A stretch of DNA of 64,000 nucleotides, taken from Hippophae tibetana (Eukaryota > Streptophyta > Magnoliopsida > Rosales > Elaeagnaceae). Within the stretch, counting starts at the first letter, position 1. Every line of letters starts with the position of its first letter. A program made the translations under genes and the position numbers. The notes under the pieces were generated by a model that saw only the letters and a program-made list of their open reading frames with translations, was not told where the DNA came from and made no database searches. Shown here in pieces: positions 1 through 13,198 of this stretch. Location of the stretch: the NCBI GenBank assembly GCA_037013495.1, contig CM072810.1, forward strand, positions 69,982,449 through 70,046,448. Reading direction: 5' to 3'.

Positions 1-1766
1 AACGTTTGATAAATCAGAGTTCCAATTTTACACTCCCATTACTTTTGACTCGGGTGTCGAAACTTTTAATATAATAAATCAAATCGAAGCTTGGAACGAT
101 TCGTATAATCAGAGCATGGATTCCAAAGAATATTATTTTTTGAAACCAAATTGCACCGTTTAAATAACCTACCAAGAGTTTAAAATATTCGTCGCTATTA
201 TTCCGTTTTTTTTTGCTTTCAGTTTATTGAATGCCACCATAAGAGAGATTGAGTTACTAACCAAGAGTGTGTTTAAAAAAATTCTAAAGTTCTGAATATC
301 CAACAATTATTCTCAAGATCATATAAATATTCTCATGATCCTTCGCAAGAGATAGATTTGGAATAACAAATGGAAAGATTAATTTTGGAAGGAATTCGTT
401 CTGTTTTATTTAATTATAGGCCTTCTATGTTTAGCGATTTTGTTTCTAATGAATTGTGAAATTTAATTTGTCTTATTTATGATAAGTATTTTTATGCTTT
501 TATTATTTACGGATTGATTAAGCACATTTCACAACTAAATATCCCTACTAAGGTTCCATTACTTCTAGGGTTTTGTTGCCTATATAAGAAAACAACAACC
601 TTTCGAAGGAGGAAGAACTAGTATAATTAATGAAAATATTTTTTACCATGCTTTTTACTTTTCTTCCTAGGGTTCTTGATGAAATGCTTGGATTCGACAC
701 ATCAAAAGGAGTGATCATTATTTTTTGGCGTCAAAAGGTTGGGGTTTTAGGGACTAATTGATGTTGCTTTCATGTGAGGATTTAATTTCGTTGTTCTTTT
801 TTAAATCTCCGTCTCTTAGTCTTGATGTTTATTTCTACGCTCAATAAATCATTGTTCTTCATAAAACAAATTGTGTGAAAAAGAAGATGTTTCTACTTTT
901 TACACTATTAAAAAAAGAACGTTTGATAAATCAGAGTTCCAATTTTACACTCCCATTACTTTTGACTCGGGTGTCGAAACTTTTAATATAATAAATCAAA
1001 TCGAAGCTTGGAATGATTCGTATAATCAGAGCATGGATTCCAAAGAATATTATTTTTTGAAACCAAATTGCACCGTTTACATAACCTACCAAGAGTTTAA
1101 AATTTTCGTCGCTATTATTCCGTTTTTTTTTGCTTTCAGTTTTTTGTATGCCACCATAAGAGCGATTGAGTTACTAACCAAGAGTGTGTTTAAAAAAATT
1201 CTAAAGTTCTGAATATCCAACAATTGTTCTCAAGATCATATAAATATTCTCCTGATCCTTCGCAAGAGATAGATTTGGAATAACAAATGGAAAGATTAAT
1301 TTTGGAAGCAATTCGTTCTGTTTTATTTAATTATAGGCCTTCTATGTTTAGCGATTTTGTTTCTAATGAATTGTGAAATTTAATTTGTCTTATTTATGAT
1401 AAGTATTTTTATGCTTTTATTATTTACGGATTGATTAAGCACATTTCACAACTAAATATCCCTACTAAGGTTCCATTACTTCTAGGGTTTTGTTGCTTAT
1501 ATAAGAAAACAACAACTTTTCGAAGGAGGAAGAACTAGTATAATTAATGAAAATATTTTTTAAAATGCTTTTTACTTTTCTTCCTAGGGTTCTTGATGAA
1601 ATGCCTGGATTCGACACATCAAAAGGAGTGATCATTATTTTTTGGCGTCAAAAGGTTGGGGTTTTAGGGACTAATTGATGTTGCTTTCATGTGAGGATTT
1701 AATTTCGTTGTTCTTTTTTAAATCTCCGTCTCTTAGTCTTGATGTTTATTTCTACGCTCAATAAAT
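1..1766 (+). repeat. 3-monomer tandem duplication, left unit (cut by window edge)
   Basis: Sequence from position 1 reappears 2,753 bases downstream with the same private variants: AGAGAGATTGAG at about 241 and 2,995, CATTGTTCTTCATAAAAC at about 853 and 3,606, and CTCCTGATCC at about 1,250 and 4,003. The match is lost near 1,767 versus 4,519 (AATCTTTG versus AATCATTG). This unit therefore continues left of the window. Confidence 0.8.
871..1212 (+). pseudogene. ORF C, longest single open stretch (113 codons, no ATG)
   Basis: This frame runs from a TTG (LCEKEDVSTFY) to the TGA after KKILKF, passing the T9 tract in frame. Only 2,753 bases downstream is an identical open copy (3,624-3,965), which belongs to the 3-monomer duplication. 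Upstream, CATAAAACAAATTG puts the ORF C start codon in another frame, so no ATG-led product of this length exists here. It is useful as the best view of the middle of ORF C, including the hydrophobic segment. Confidence 0.3.
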
Positions 1767-4519
1767 CTTTGTTCTTCATAAAAAAAATTGTGTGAAAAAG
1801 AAGATGTTTCTACTTTTTACAGTATTAAAAAAATAACGTTTGATAAATCAGAGTTCCAATTTTAGACTACCATTACTTTTGACTCGGGTGTCGAAACTTT
1901 TAATATAATAAATCAAATCGAAGCTTGGAATAATTCGTATAATCAGAGCATGGATTCCAAAGAATATTATTTTTTGAAACCAAATTGCACCGTTTAAATA
2001 ACCTACCAAGAGTTTAAAATATTCGTCGCTATTATTCCGTTTTTTTTTTTGCTTTCAGTTTTTTGAATGCCACCATAAGAGCGATTGAGTTACTAACCAA
2101 GAGTGTGTTTAAAAAAATTCTAAAGTTCTCAATATCCAACAATTATTCTCAAGACCATATAAATATTCTCATTATCCTTCGCAAGAGATAGATTTGGAAT
2201 ATCAAATGGAAAGATTAATTTTGGAAGCAATTCATTCTATTTCATTTAATTATAGGCCTCCTATGTCTATCGATTTTGTTTCTACTGAATTGTGAAATTT
2301 AATTTGTCTTATTTATCATAAGTATTTTTATGCTTTTATTATTTACGAATTGATTAAGCACATTTCACAACTAAATATCCCTACTAAGGTTCCATTACTT
2401 CTAGGGTTTTGTTGCCTATATAAGAAAACAACAACCTTTCGAAGGAGGAAGAACTAGTATAATTAATGAAAATATTTTTTACCATGCTTTTTACTTTTCT
2501 TCCTAGGGTTCTTGATGAAATGCTTGGATTCGACACATCAAAAGGAGTGATCATTATTTTTTGGCGTCAAAATGTTGGGGTTTTAGGGACTAATTGATGT
2601 TGCTTTCAAGTGGGGATTTAATATTGTTGTTCTTTTTTAAATCTCCGTCTCTTAGTCTTGATGTTTATTTCTACGCTCAATAAATCTTTGTTCTTCATAA
2701 AAAAAATTGTGTGAAAAAGAAGATGTTTCTACTTTTTACATTATTAAAAAAAGAACGTTTGATAAATCAGAGTTCCAATTTTACACTCCCATTACTTTTG
2801 ACTCGGGTGTCGAAACTTTTAATATAATAAATCAAATCGAAGCTTGGAACGATTCGTATAATCAGAGCATGGATTCCAAAGAATATTATTTTTTGAAACC
2901 AAATTGCACCGTTTAAATAACCTACCAAGAGTTTAAAATATTCGTCGCTATTATTCCGTTTTTTTTTGCTTTCAGTTTATTGAATGCCACCATAAGAGAG
3001 ATTGAGTTACTAACCAAGAGTGTGTTTAAAAAAATTCTAAAGTTCTGAATATCCAACAATTATTCTCAAGATCATATAAATATTCTCATGATCCTTCGCA
3101 AGAGATAGATTTGGAATAACAAATGGAAAGATTAATTTTGGAAGGAATTCGTTCTGTTTTATTTAATTATAGGCCTTCTATGTTTAGCGATTTTGTTTCT
3201 AATGAATTGTGAAATTTAATTTGTCTTATTTATGATAAGTATTTTTATGCTTTTATTATTTACGGATTGATTAAGCACATTTCACAACTAAATATCCCTA
3301 CTAAGGTTCCATTACTTCTAGGGTTTTGTTGCCTATATAAGAAAACAACAACCTTTCGAAGGAGGAAGAACTAGTATAATTAATGAAAATATTTTTTACC
3401 ATGCTTTTTACTTTTCTTCCTAGGGTTCTTGATGAAATGCTTGGATTCGACACATCAAAAGGAGTGATCATTATTTTTTGGCGTCAAAAGGTTGGGGTTT
3501 TAGGGACTAATTGATGTTGCTTTCATGTGAGGATTTAATTTCGTTGTTCTTTTTTAAATCTCCGTCTCTTAGTCTTGATGTTTATTTCTACGCTCAATAA
3601 ATCATTGTTCTTCATAAAACAAATTGTGTGAAAAAGAAGATGTTTCTACTTTTTACACTATTAAAAAAAGAACGTTTGATAAATCAGAGTTCCAATTTTA
3701 CACTCCCATTACTTTTGACTCGGGTGTCGAAACTTTTAATATAATAAATCAAATCGAAGCTTGGAATGATTCGTATAATCAGAGCATGGATTCCAAAGAA
3801 TATTATTTTTTGAAACCAAATTGCACCGTTTACATAACCTACCAAGAGTTTAAAATTTTCGTCGCTATTATTCCGTTTTTTTTTGCTTTCAGTTTTTTGT
3901 ATGCCACCATAAGAGCGATTGAGTTACTAACCAAGAGTGTGTTTAAAAAAATTCTAAAGTTCTGAATATCCAACAATTGTTCTCAAGATCATATAAATAT
4001 TCTCCTGATCCTTCGCAAGAGATAGATTTGGAATAACAAATGGAAAGATTAATTTTGGAAGCAATTCGTTCTGTTTTATTTAATTATAGGCCTTCTATGT
4101 TTAGCGATTTTGTTTCTAATGAATTGTGAAATTTAATTTGTCTTATTTATGATAAGTATTTTTATGCTTTTATTATTTACGGATTGATTAAGCACATTTC
4201 ACAACTAAATATCCCTACTAAGGTTCCATTACTTCTAGGGTTTTGTTGCTTATATAAGAAAACAACAACCTTTCGAAGGAGGAAGAACTAGTATAATTAA
4301 TGAAAATATTTTTTAAAATGCTTTTTACTTTTCTTCCTAGGGTTCTTGATGAAATGCCTGGATTCGACACATCAAAAGGAGTGATCATTATTTTTTGGCG
4401 TCAAAAGGTTGGGGTTTTAGGGACTAATTGATGTTGCTTTCATGTGAGGATTTAATTTCGTTGTTCTTTTTTAAATCTCCGTCTCTTAGTCTTGATGTTT
4501 ATTTCTACGCTCAATAAAT
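1767..4519 (+). repeat. 3-monomer tandem duplication, right unit (2,753 bp)
   Basis: This is the complete partner of the block at the left edge. It holds three monomers with landmarks at 2,466, 3,383 and 4,300. It is nearly identical to the left unit where both are visible, for example CAACAACTTTTCG at 1,510 against CAACAACCTTTCG at 4,263. The low divergence implies a recent unequal exchange or replication slip spanning three monomers. Confidence 0.8.
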
Positions 4520-7500
4520 CATTGTTCTTCATAAAACAAATTGTGTGAAAAAGAAGATGTTTCTACTTTTTACACTATTAAAAAAAGAACGTTTGATAAA
4601 TCAGAGTTCCAATTTTACACTCCCATTACTTTTGACTCGGGTGTCGAAAATTTTAATATAATAAATCAAATCGAAGCTTGGAATGATTCGTATAATCAGA
4701 GCATGGATTCCAAAGAATATTATTTTTTGAAACCAAATTGCACCGTTTAAATAACCTACCAAGAGTTTAAAATATTCGTCGCTATTATTCCGTTTTTTTT
4801 TGCTTTCAGTTTTTTGAATGCCACCATAAGAGCGATTGAGTTACTAACCAAGAGTGTGTTTAAAAAAATTCTAAAGTTCTGAATATCCAACAAATGTTCT
4901 CAAGATCATATAAATATTCTCATGATCCTTCGCAAGAGATAGATTTGGAATAACAAATGGAAAGATTAATTTTGGAAGCAATTCGTTCTGTTTTATTTAA
5001 TTATAGGCCTTCTATGTTTAGCGATTTTGTTTCTAATGAATTGTGAAATTTAATTTGTCTTATTTATGATAAGTAATTTTATGCTTTTATTATTTACGGA
5101 TTGATTAAGCACATTTCACAACTAAATATCCCTACTAAGGTTCCATTACTTCTAGGGTTTTGTTGCTTATATAAGAAAACAACAACCTTTCGAAGGAGGA
5201 AGAACTAGTATAATTAATGAAAATATTTTTTAAAATGCTTTTTACTTTTCTTCCTAGGGTTCTTGATGAAATGCCTGGATTCGACACATCAAAAGGAGTG
5301 ATCATTATTTTTTGGCGTCAAAAGGTTGGGGTTTTAGGGACTAATTGATGTTGCTTTCATGTGAGGATTTAATTTCGTTGTTCTTTTTTAAATCTCCGTC
5401 TCTTAGTCTTGATGTTTATTTCTACGCTCAATAAATCATTGTTCTTCATAAAACAAATTGTGTGAAAAAGAAGATGTTTCTACTTTTTACACTATTAAAA
5501 AAATAACGTTTGATAAATCAGAGTTCCAATTTTAGACTACCATTACTTTTAACTCGGGTGTCGAAACTTTTAATATAATAAATCAAATCGAAGCTTGGAA
5601 TAATTCGTAAAATCAGAGCATGGATTCCAATGAATATTATTTTTTGAAACCAAATTGCACCGTTTAAATAACCTACCAAGAGTTTAAAATATTCGTCGCT
5701 ATTATTCCGTTTTTTTTTTGCTTTCAGTTTTTTGAATGCCACCATAAGAGCGATTGAGTTACTAACCAAGAGTGTGTTTAAAAAAATTCTAAAGTTCTCA
5801 ATATCCAACAATTATTCTCAAGACCATATAAATATTCTCATTATCCTTCGCAACAGATAGATTTGGAATATCAAATGGAAAGATTAATTTTGGAAGCAAT
5901 TCGTTCTATTTCATTTAATTATAGGCCTCCTATGTCTATCGATTTTGTTTCTACTGAATTGTGAAATTTAATTTGTCTTATTTATCATAAGTATTTTTAT
6001 GCTCTTATTATTTACGAATTGATTAAGCACATTTCACAACTAAATATCCCTACTAAGGTTCCATTACTTCTAGGGTTTTGTTGCTTATATAAGAAAACAA
6101 CAACCTTTCGAAGGAGGAAGAACTAGTATAATTAATGAAAATATTTTTTACCATGCTTTTTACTTTTCTTCCTAGGGTTCTTGATGAAATGCCTGGATTC
6201 GACACATCAAAAGGAGTGATCATTATTTTTTGGCGTCAAAAGGTTGAGGTTTTAGGGACTAATTGATGTTGCTTTCATGTGAGGATTTAATTTTGTTGTT
6301 CTTTTTTAAATCTCCGTCTCTTAGTCTTGATGTTTATTTCTACGCTCAATAAATCTTTGTTCTTCATAAAAAAATTGTGTGAAAAAGAAGATGTTTCTAC
6401 TTTTTATATTATTAAAAAAATAACGTTTGATAAATCAGAGTTCCAATTTTAGACTACCATTACTTTTGACTCGGGTGTCGAAACTTTTAATATAAAAAAT
6501 CAAATCGAAGCTTGGAATGATTCGTATAATCAGAGCATAGATTCCAAAGAATATTATTTTTTGAAACCAAATTGCACCGTTTACATAACCTACCAAGAGT
6601 TTAAAATATTCGTCGCTATTATTCCGTTTTTTTTTGCTTTCAGTTTTTTGAATGCCACCATAAGAGCGATTGAGTTACTAACCAAGAGTGTGTTTAAAAA
6701 AATTCTAAAGTTCTCAATATCCAACAATTATTCTCAAGATCATATATATATTCTCATTATCCTTCGCAAGAGATAGATTTGGAATAACAAATGGAAAGAT
6801 TAATTTTGGAAGCAATTCGTTCTGTTTTATTTAATTATAGGCCTCCTATGTTAAGCAATTTTGTTTCTACTGAATTGTGAAATTTAATTTGTATTATTTA
6901 TGATAAGTATTTTTATGCTATTATTATTTACGGATTGATTAAGCACATTTCAGAACTAAATATCCCTACTAAGGTTCCATTACTTCTAGGGTTTTGTTGC
7001 CTATATAAGAAAACAACAACCTTTTGAAGGAGGAAGAACTAGTATAATTAATGAAAATATTTTTTACCATGCTTTTTACTTTTCTTCCTAGGGTTCTTGA
7101 TGAAATGCCTGGATTCGACACATCAAAAGGAGTGATCATTATTTTTTGGCGTCAAAAGGTTGGGGTTTTAGGGACTAATTGATGTTGCTTTCAAGAGAGG
7201 ATTTAATTTTGTTGTTCTTTTTTAAATCTCCGTCTCTTAGTCTTGATGTTTATTTCTACGCTCAATAAATCTTTGTTCTTCATAAAAAAAATTGTGTGAA
7301 AAAGAAAATGTTTCTACTTTTTACAGTATTAAAAAAAGAACGTTTGATAAATCAGAGTTCCAATTTTAGACTCCCATTACTTTTAACTCGGGTGTCTAAA
7401 CTTTTAATATAATAAATCAAATCGAAGCTTGGAATGATTCGTAAAATCAGAGCATGGATTCCAAAGAATATTATTTTTTGAAACCAAATTGCACCGTTTA

Positions 7501-7708
7501 CATAACCTACCAAGAGTTTAAAATATTCGTCGCTCCTATTCCGTTTTTTTTTTGCTTTCAGTTTTTTGAATGCCACCATAAGAGCGATTGAGTTACTAAC
7601 CAAGAGTGTGTTTAAAAAAATTCTAAAGTTCTGAATATCCAACAATTATTCTCAAGATGATATAAATATTCTCATGATCCTTCGCAAGAGATAGATTTGG
7701 AATAACAA

Positions 7709-7960
7709 ATGGAAAGATTAATTTTGGAAGCAATTCGTTCTGTTTTATTTAATTATATGCCTTCTATGTCTAGCGATTTCGTTTCTAATGAATTGTTAAA
7801 TTTAATTTGTCTTATTTATGATAAGTATTTTTATGCTTTTATTATTTACGGATTGATTAAGCACATTTCACAACTAAATATCCCTACTAAGGTTCCATTA
7901 CTTCTAGGGTTTTGTTGCTTATATAAGAAAACAACAACCTTTCGAAGGAGGAAGAACTAG
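7709..7960 (+). pseudogene. ORF D, open copy in the diverged left region
   Basis: 83 codons with TTA at the usual TGA site, but in a background (YRPS replaced by YMPS, IYDKYFYAF) unlike the 36-40 kb open copies. The open allele therefore exists in at least two sequence backgrounds and may be the ancestral state. Confidence 0.28.
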
Positions 7961-10722
7961 TATAATTAATGAAAATATTTTTTACCATGCTTTTTACTTT
8001 TCTTCCTAGGGTTCTTGATGAAATGCCTGGATTCGACACATCAAAAGGAGTGATCATTATTTTTTGGCGTCAAAAGGTTGAGGTTTTAGGGACTAATTGA
8101 TGTTGCTTTCATGTGAGGATTTAATTTTGTTGTTCTTTTTTAACACTCCGTCTCTTAGTCTTGATGTTTATTTCTACGCTCAATAAATCTTTGTTCTTCA
8201 TAAAAAAAATTGTGTGAAAAAGAAGATGTTTCTACTTTTTATAGTATTAAAAAAATAACGTTTGATAAATCAGAATTCCAATTTTAGACTACCATTACTT
8301 TTGACTCGGGTGTCGAAACTTTTAATATAATAAATCAAATCGAAGCTTGGAATAATTCGTATAATCAGAGCATGGATTCCAAAGAATATTATTTTTTGAA
8401 ACCAAATTGCACCGTTTAAACAACCTACCAAGAGTTTAAAATATTCGTCGCTATTATTCCGTTTTTTTTTTTGCTTTCAGTTTTTTGAATGCCACCATAA
8501 GAGCGATTGATTTACTAACCAAGAGTGTGTTTAAAAAAATTCTAAAGTTCTCAATATCCAACAATTGTTCTCAAGATCATATAAATATTCTCATTATCCT
8601 TCGCAAGAGATAGATTTGGAATAACAAATGGAAAGATTAATTTTGGAAGCAATTCGTTCTGTTTTATTTAATTATAGGCCTTCTATGTTAAGCAATTTTG
8701 TTTCTACTGAATTTTGAAATTTAATTTGTCTTATTTATGATAAGTATTTTTATGCTATTATTATTTACGGATTGATTAAGCACATTTCAGAACTAAATAT
8801 CCCTACTAAGGTTCCATTACTTCTAGGGTTTTGTTGCCTATATAAGAAAACAACAACCTTTTGAAGGAGGAAGAACTAGTATAATTTATGAAAATATTTT
8901 TTAAAATGCTTTTTACTTTTCTTCCTAGGGTTCTTGATGAAATGCCTGGATTCGACACATCAAAAGGAGTGATCATTATTTTTTGGCGTCAAAAGGTTGG
9001 GGTTTTAGGGACTAATTGATGTTGCTTTCAAGTGAGGATTTAATTTTGTTGTTCTTTTTTAAATCTCCGTCTCTTAGTCTTGATGTTTATTTCTACGCTC
9101 AATAAATCTTTGTTCTTCATAAAACAAATTGTGTGAAAAAGAAGATGTTTCTACTTTTTACAGTATTAAAAAAAGAACGTTTGATAAATCAGAGTTCCAA
9201 TTTTAGACTCCCATTACTTTTAACTCGGGTGTCGAAACTTTTAATATAATAAATCAAATCGAAGCTTGGAATGATTCGTAAAATCAGAGCATGGATTCCA
9301 AAGAATATTATTTTTTGAAACCAAATTGCCCCGTTTAAATAACCTACCAAGAGTTTAAAATATTCGTCGCTATTATTCCGTTTTTTTTTTGCTTTCAGTT
9401 TTTTGAATGCCACCATAAGAGCGATTGAGTTACTAACCAAGAGTGTGTTTAAAAAAATTCTAAAGTTCTCAATATCCAACAATTATTCTCAAGACCATAT
9501 AAATATTCTCATTATCCTTCGCAAGAGATAGATTTGGAATATCAAATGGGAAGATTAATTTTGGAAGCAATTCGTTCTATTTCATTTAATTATAGGCCTC
9601 CTATGTCTATCGATTTTGTTTCTACTGAATTGTGAAATTTAATTTTTCTTATTTATCATAAGTATTTTTATGCTTTTATTATTTACGAATTGATTAAGCA
9701 CATTTCACAACTAAATATCCCTACTAAGGTTCCATTACTTCTAGGGTTTTGTTGCTTATATAAGAAAACAACAACCTTTCGAAGGAGGAAGAACTAGTAT
9801 AATTAATGAAAATATTTTTTACCATGCTTTTTACTTTTCTACCTAGGGTTCTTGATGAAATGCCTGGATTCGACACATCAAAAGGAGTGATCATTATTTT
9901 TTGGCGTCAAAAGGTTGAGGTTTTAGGGACTAATTGATGTTGCTTTCATGTGAGGATTTAATTTTGTTGTTCTTTTTTAAATCTCCGTCTCTTAGTCTTG
10001 ATGTTTATTTCTACGCTCAATAAATCTTTGTTCTTCATAAAAAAAATTGTGTGAAAAAGAAGATGTTTCTACTTTTTACAGTATTAAAAAAATAACGTTT
10101 GATAAATCAGAGTTCCAATTTTAGACTACCATTACTTTTGACTCGGGTGTCGAAACTTTTAATATAAAAAATCAAATCGAAGCTTGGAATAATTCGTATA
10201 ATCAGAGCATGGATTCCAAAGAATATTATTTTTTGAAACCAAATTGCACCGTTTAAATAACCTACCAAGAGTTTAAAATATTCGTCGCTATTATTCCGTT
10301 TTTTTTTGCTTTCAGTTTTTTGAATGCCACCATAAGAGCGATTGAGTTACTAACCAAGAGTGTGTTTAAAAAAATTCTAAAGTTCTCAATATCCAACAAT
10401 TATTCTCAAGATCATATATATATTCTCATTATCCTTCGCAAGAGATAGATTTGGAATAACAAATGGAAAGATTAATTTTGGAAGCAATTCGTTCTGTTTT
10501 ATTTAATTATAGGCCTCCTATGTTAAGCAATTTTGTTTCTACTGAATTGTGAAATTTAATTTGTCTTATTTATGATAAGTATTTTTATGCTATTATTATT
10601 TACGGATTGATTAAGCACATTTCAGAACTAAATATCCCTACTAAGGTTCCATTACTTCTAGGGTTTTTTTGCCTATATAAGAAAACAACAACCTTTTGAA
10701 GGAGGAAGAACTAGTATAATTA

Positions 10723-11635
10723 ATGAAAATATTTTTTACCATGCTTTTTACTTTTCTTCCTAGGGTTCTTGATGAAATGCCTGGATTCGACACATCAAAA
10801 GGAGTGATCATTATTTTTTGGCGTCAAAAGGTTGGGGTTTTAGGGACTAATTGATGTTGCTTTCAAGTGAGGATTTAATTTTGTTGTTCTTTTTTAAATC
10901 TCCGTCTCTTAGTCTTGATGTTTATTTCTACGCTCAATAAATCTTTGTTCTTCATAAAAAAAATTGTGTGAAAAAGAAGTGTTTCTACTTTTTACAGTAT
11001 TAAAAAAAGAACGTTTGATAAATCAGAGTTCCAATTTTAGACTCCCATTACTTTTAACTCGGGTGTCTAAACTTTTAATATAGTAAATCAAATCGAAGCT
11101 TGGAATGATTCGTAAAATCAGAGCATGGATTCCAGAGAATATTATTTTTTGAAACCAAATTGCACCGTTTACATAACCTACCAAGAGTTTAAAATTTTCG
11201 TCGCTCCTATTCCGTTTTTTTTTTTCAGTTTTTTGAATGCCACCATAAGAGCGATTGAGTTACTAACCAAGAGTGTGTTTAAAAAAATTCTAAAGTTCTC
11301 AATATCCAACAATTATTCTCAAGATCATATAAATATTCTCATTATCCTTCGCAAGAGATAGATTTGGAATAAGAAATAGAAAGATTAATTTTGGAAGCAT
11401 TTCGTTCTGTTTTATTTAATTATAGGCCTCCTATGTCTATTGATTTTGTTTCTACTGAATTGTGAAATTTAATTTGTCTTATTTATCATAACTATTTTTA
11501 TGCTTTTATTATTTACGGATTGATTAAGCACATTTCACAACTAAATATCCCTACTAAGGTTCCATTACTTCTAGGGTTTTGTTGCTTATATAAGAAAACA
11601 ACAACCTTTCGGAGGAGGAAGAACTAGTATAATTA
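10723..11635 (+). repeat. Short monomer variant (913 bp)
   Basis: This is the shortest complete monomer in the window. The loss lies mainly at about 11,214-11,228, where the usual poly-T followed by GCTTTCAG is collapsed into a T run ending directly in CAG, and one base is missing from GAAGATG near 10,977. The tail of ORF C reads through here (11,125-11,361 from an internal ATG) despite the deletion. Confidence 0.8.
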
Positions 11636-12955
11636 ATGAAAATATTTTTTACCATGCTTTTTACTTTTCTTCCTAGGGTTCTTGATGAAATGCCTGGATT
11701 CGACACATCAAAAGGAGTGATCATTATTTTTTGGCGTCAAAATGTTGGGGTTTAGGGACTAATTGATGTTGCTTTCATGTGAGGATTTAATTTCGTTGTT
11801 CTTTTTTAAATCTCCGTCTCTTAGTCTTGATGTTTATTTCTACGCTCAATAAATCTTTGTTCTTCACAAAAACAATTGTGTGAAAAAGAAGATGTTTCTA
11901 CTTTTTACAGTATTAAAAAAAGAACATTTGATAAATCAGAGTTCCAATTTTACACTCCTATTACTTTTGACTCGGGTGTCAAAACTTTTAATATAATAAA
12001 TCAAATCGAAGCTTGGAAAGATTCGTAAAATCAGAGCATGGATTCCAAAGAATATTATTTTTTGAAACCAAATTCCACCGTTTACATAACCTACCAAGAG
12101 TTTAAAATTTTCGTCGCTCCTATTCCGTTTTTTTTTTTGCTTTCAGTTTTTTGAATGCCACCATAAGAGCGATTGAGTTACTAACCAAGAGTGTGTTTAA
12201 AAAAATTCTAAAGTTCTCAATATCCAACAATTATTCTCAAGACCATATAAATATTCTCATTATCCTTCGCAAGAGATAGATTTGGAATATCAAATGGAAA
12301 GATTAATTTTGGAAGCAATTCGTTCTATTTCATTTAATTATAGGCCTCCTATGTCTATCGATTTTGTTTCTACTGAATTGTGAAATTTAATTTGTCTTAT
12401 TTATCATAAGTATTTTTATGCTTTTATTATTTACGAATTGATTAAGCACATTTCACAACTAAATATCCCTACTAAGGTTCCATTACTTCTAGGGTTTTGT
12501 TGCTTATATAAGAAAACAACAACCTTTCGAAGGAGGAAGAACTAGTATAATTAATGAAAATATTTTTTACCATGCTTTTTACTTTTCTTCCTAAGGTTCT
12601 TTATGAAATGCTTGGATTCGACACATCAAAAGGAGTGATCATTATTTTTTGGCGTCAAAAGGTTGGGGTTTTGGGGACTAGTTGATGTTCCTTTCATGTG
12701 AGGATTTAATTTCGTTGTTCTTTTTTAAATATCCGTCTCTTAGTCTTGATGTTTATTTCTACGCTCAATAAATCTTTGTTCTTCGTAAAACAATTTGAGT
12801 AAAAAGAAGATGTTTCTACTTTTTACAGTATTAAAAAAAGAACATTTGATAAATCAGAGTTACAATTTTACACTCCTATTACTTTTGACTCGGGTGTCGA
12901 AACTTTTAATATAATAAATCAAATCGAAGCTTGGAATGATTCGTATAATCAGAGC

Positions 12956-13198
12956 ATGGATTCCAAAGAATATTATTTTTTGAAACCAAATTTCACCGTT
13001 TACATAACCTACCAAGAGTTTAAAATATTCGTCGCTATTATTCCATTTTTTTTTTTTGCTTTCAGTTTTTTGAATGCCACCATAAGAGCGATTGAGTTAC
13101 TAACCAAGAGTGTGTTTAAAAAAATTCTAAAGTTCTCAATATCCAACAATTATTCTGAAGATCATATAAATATTCTCATTATCCTTCATAAGAGATAG
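12956..13198 (+). pseudogene. ORF C, open C-terminal part from internal ATG (unknown product)
   Basis: From the ATG of MDSKEYYFLKPN this copy reads 80 codons through the T tract, which here is a multiple of three longer than the 9-T frame and adds one Phe. It passes the position that is TGA in many copies (TCA here) and ends at the TAG after ILHKR. It shows the natural C terminus: a hydrophobic helix-like stretch, then LLTKSVFKKILKFSISNN and a basic end. Similar openings occur at 6,561-6,776, 11,125-11,361, 47,858-48,097 and 60,739-60,954. The 6,561 and 60,739 ones have no ATG at their start. Confidence 0.3.
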
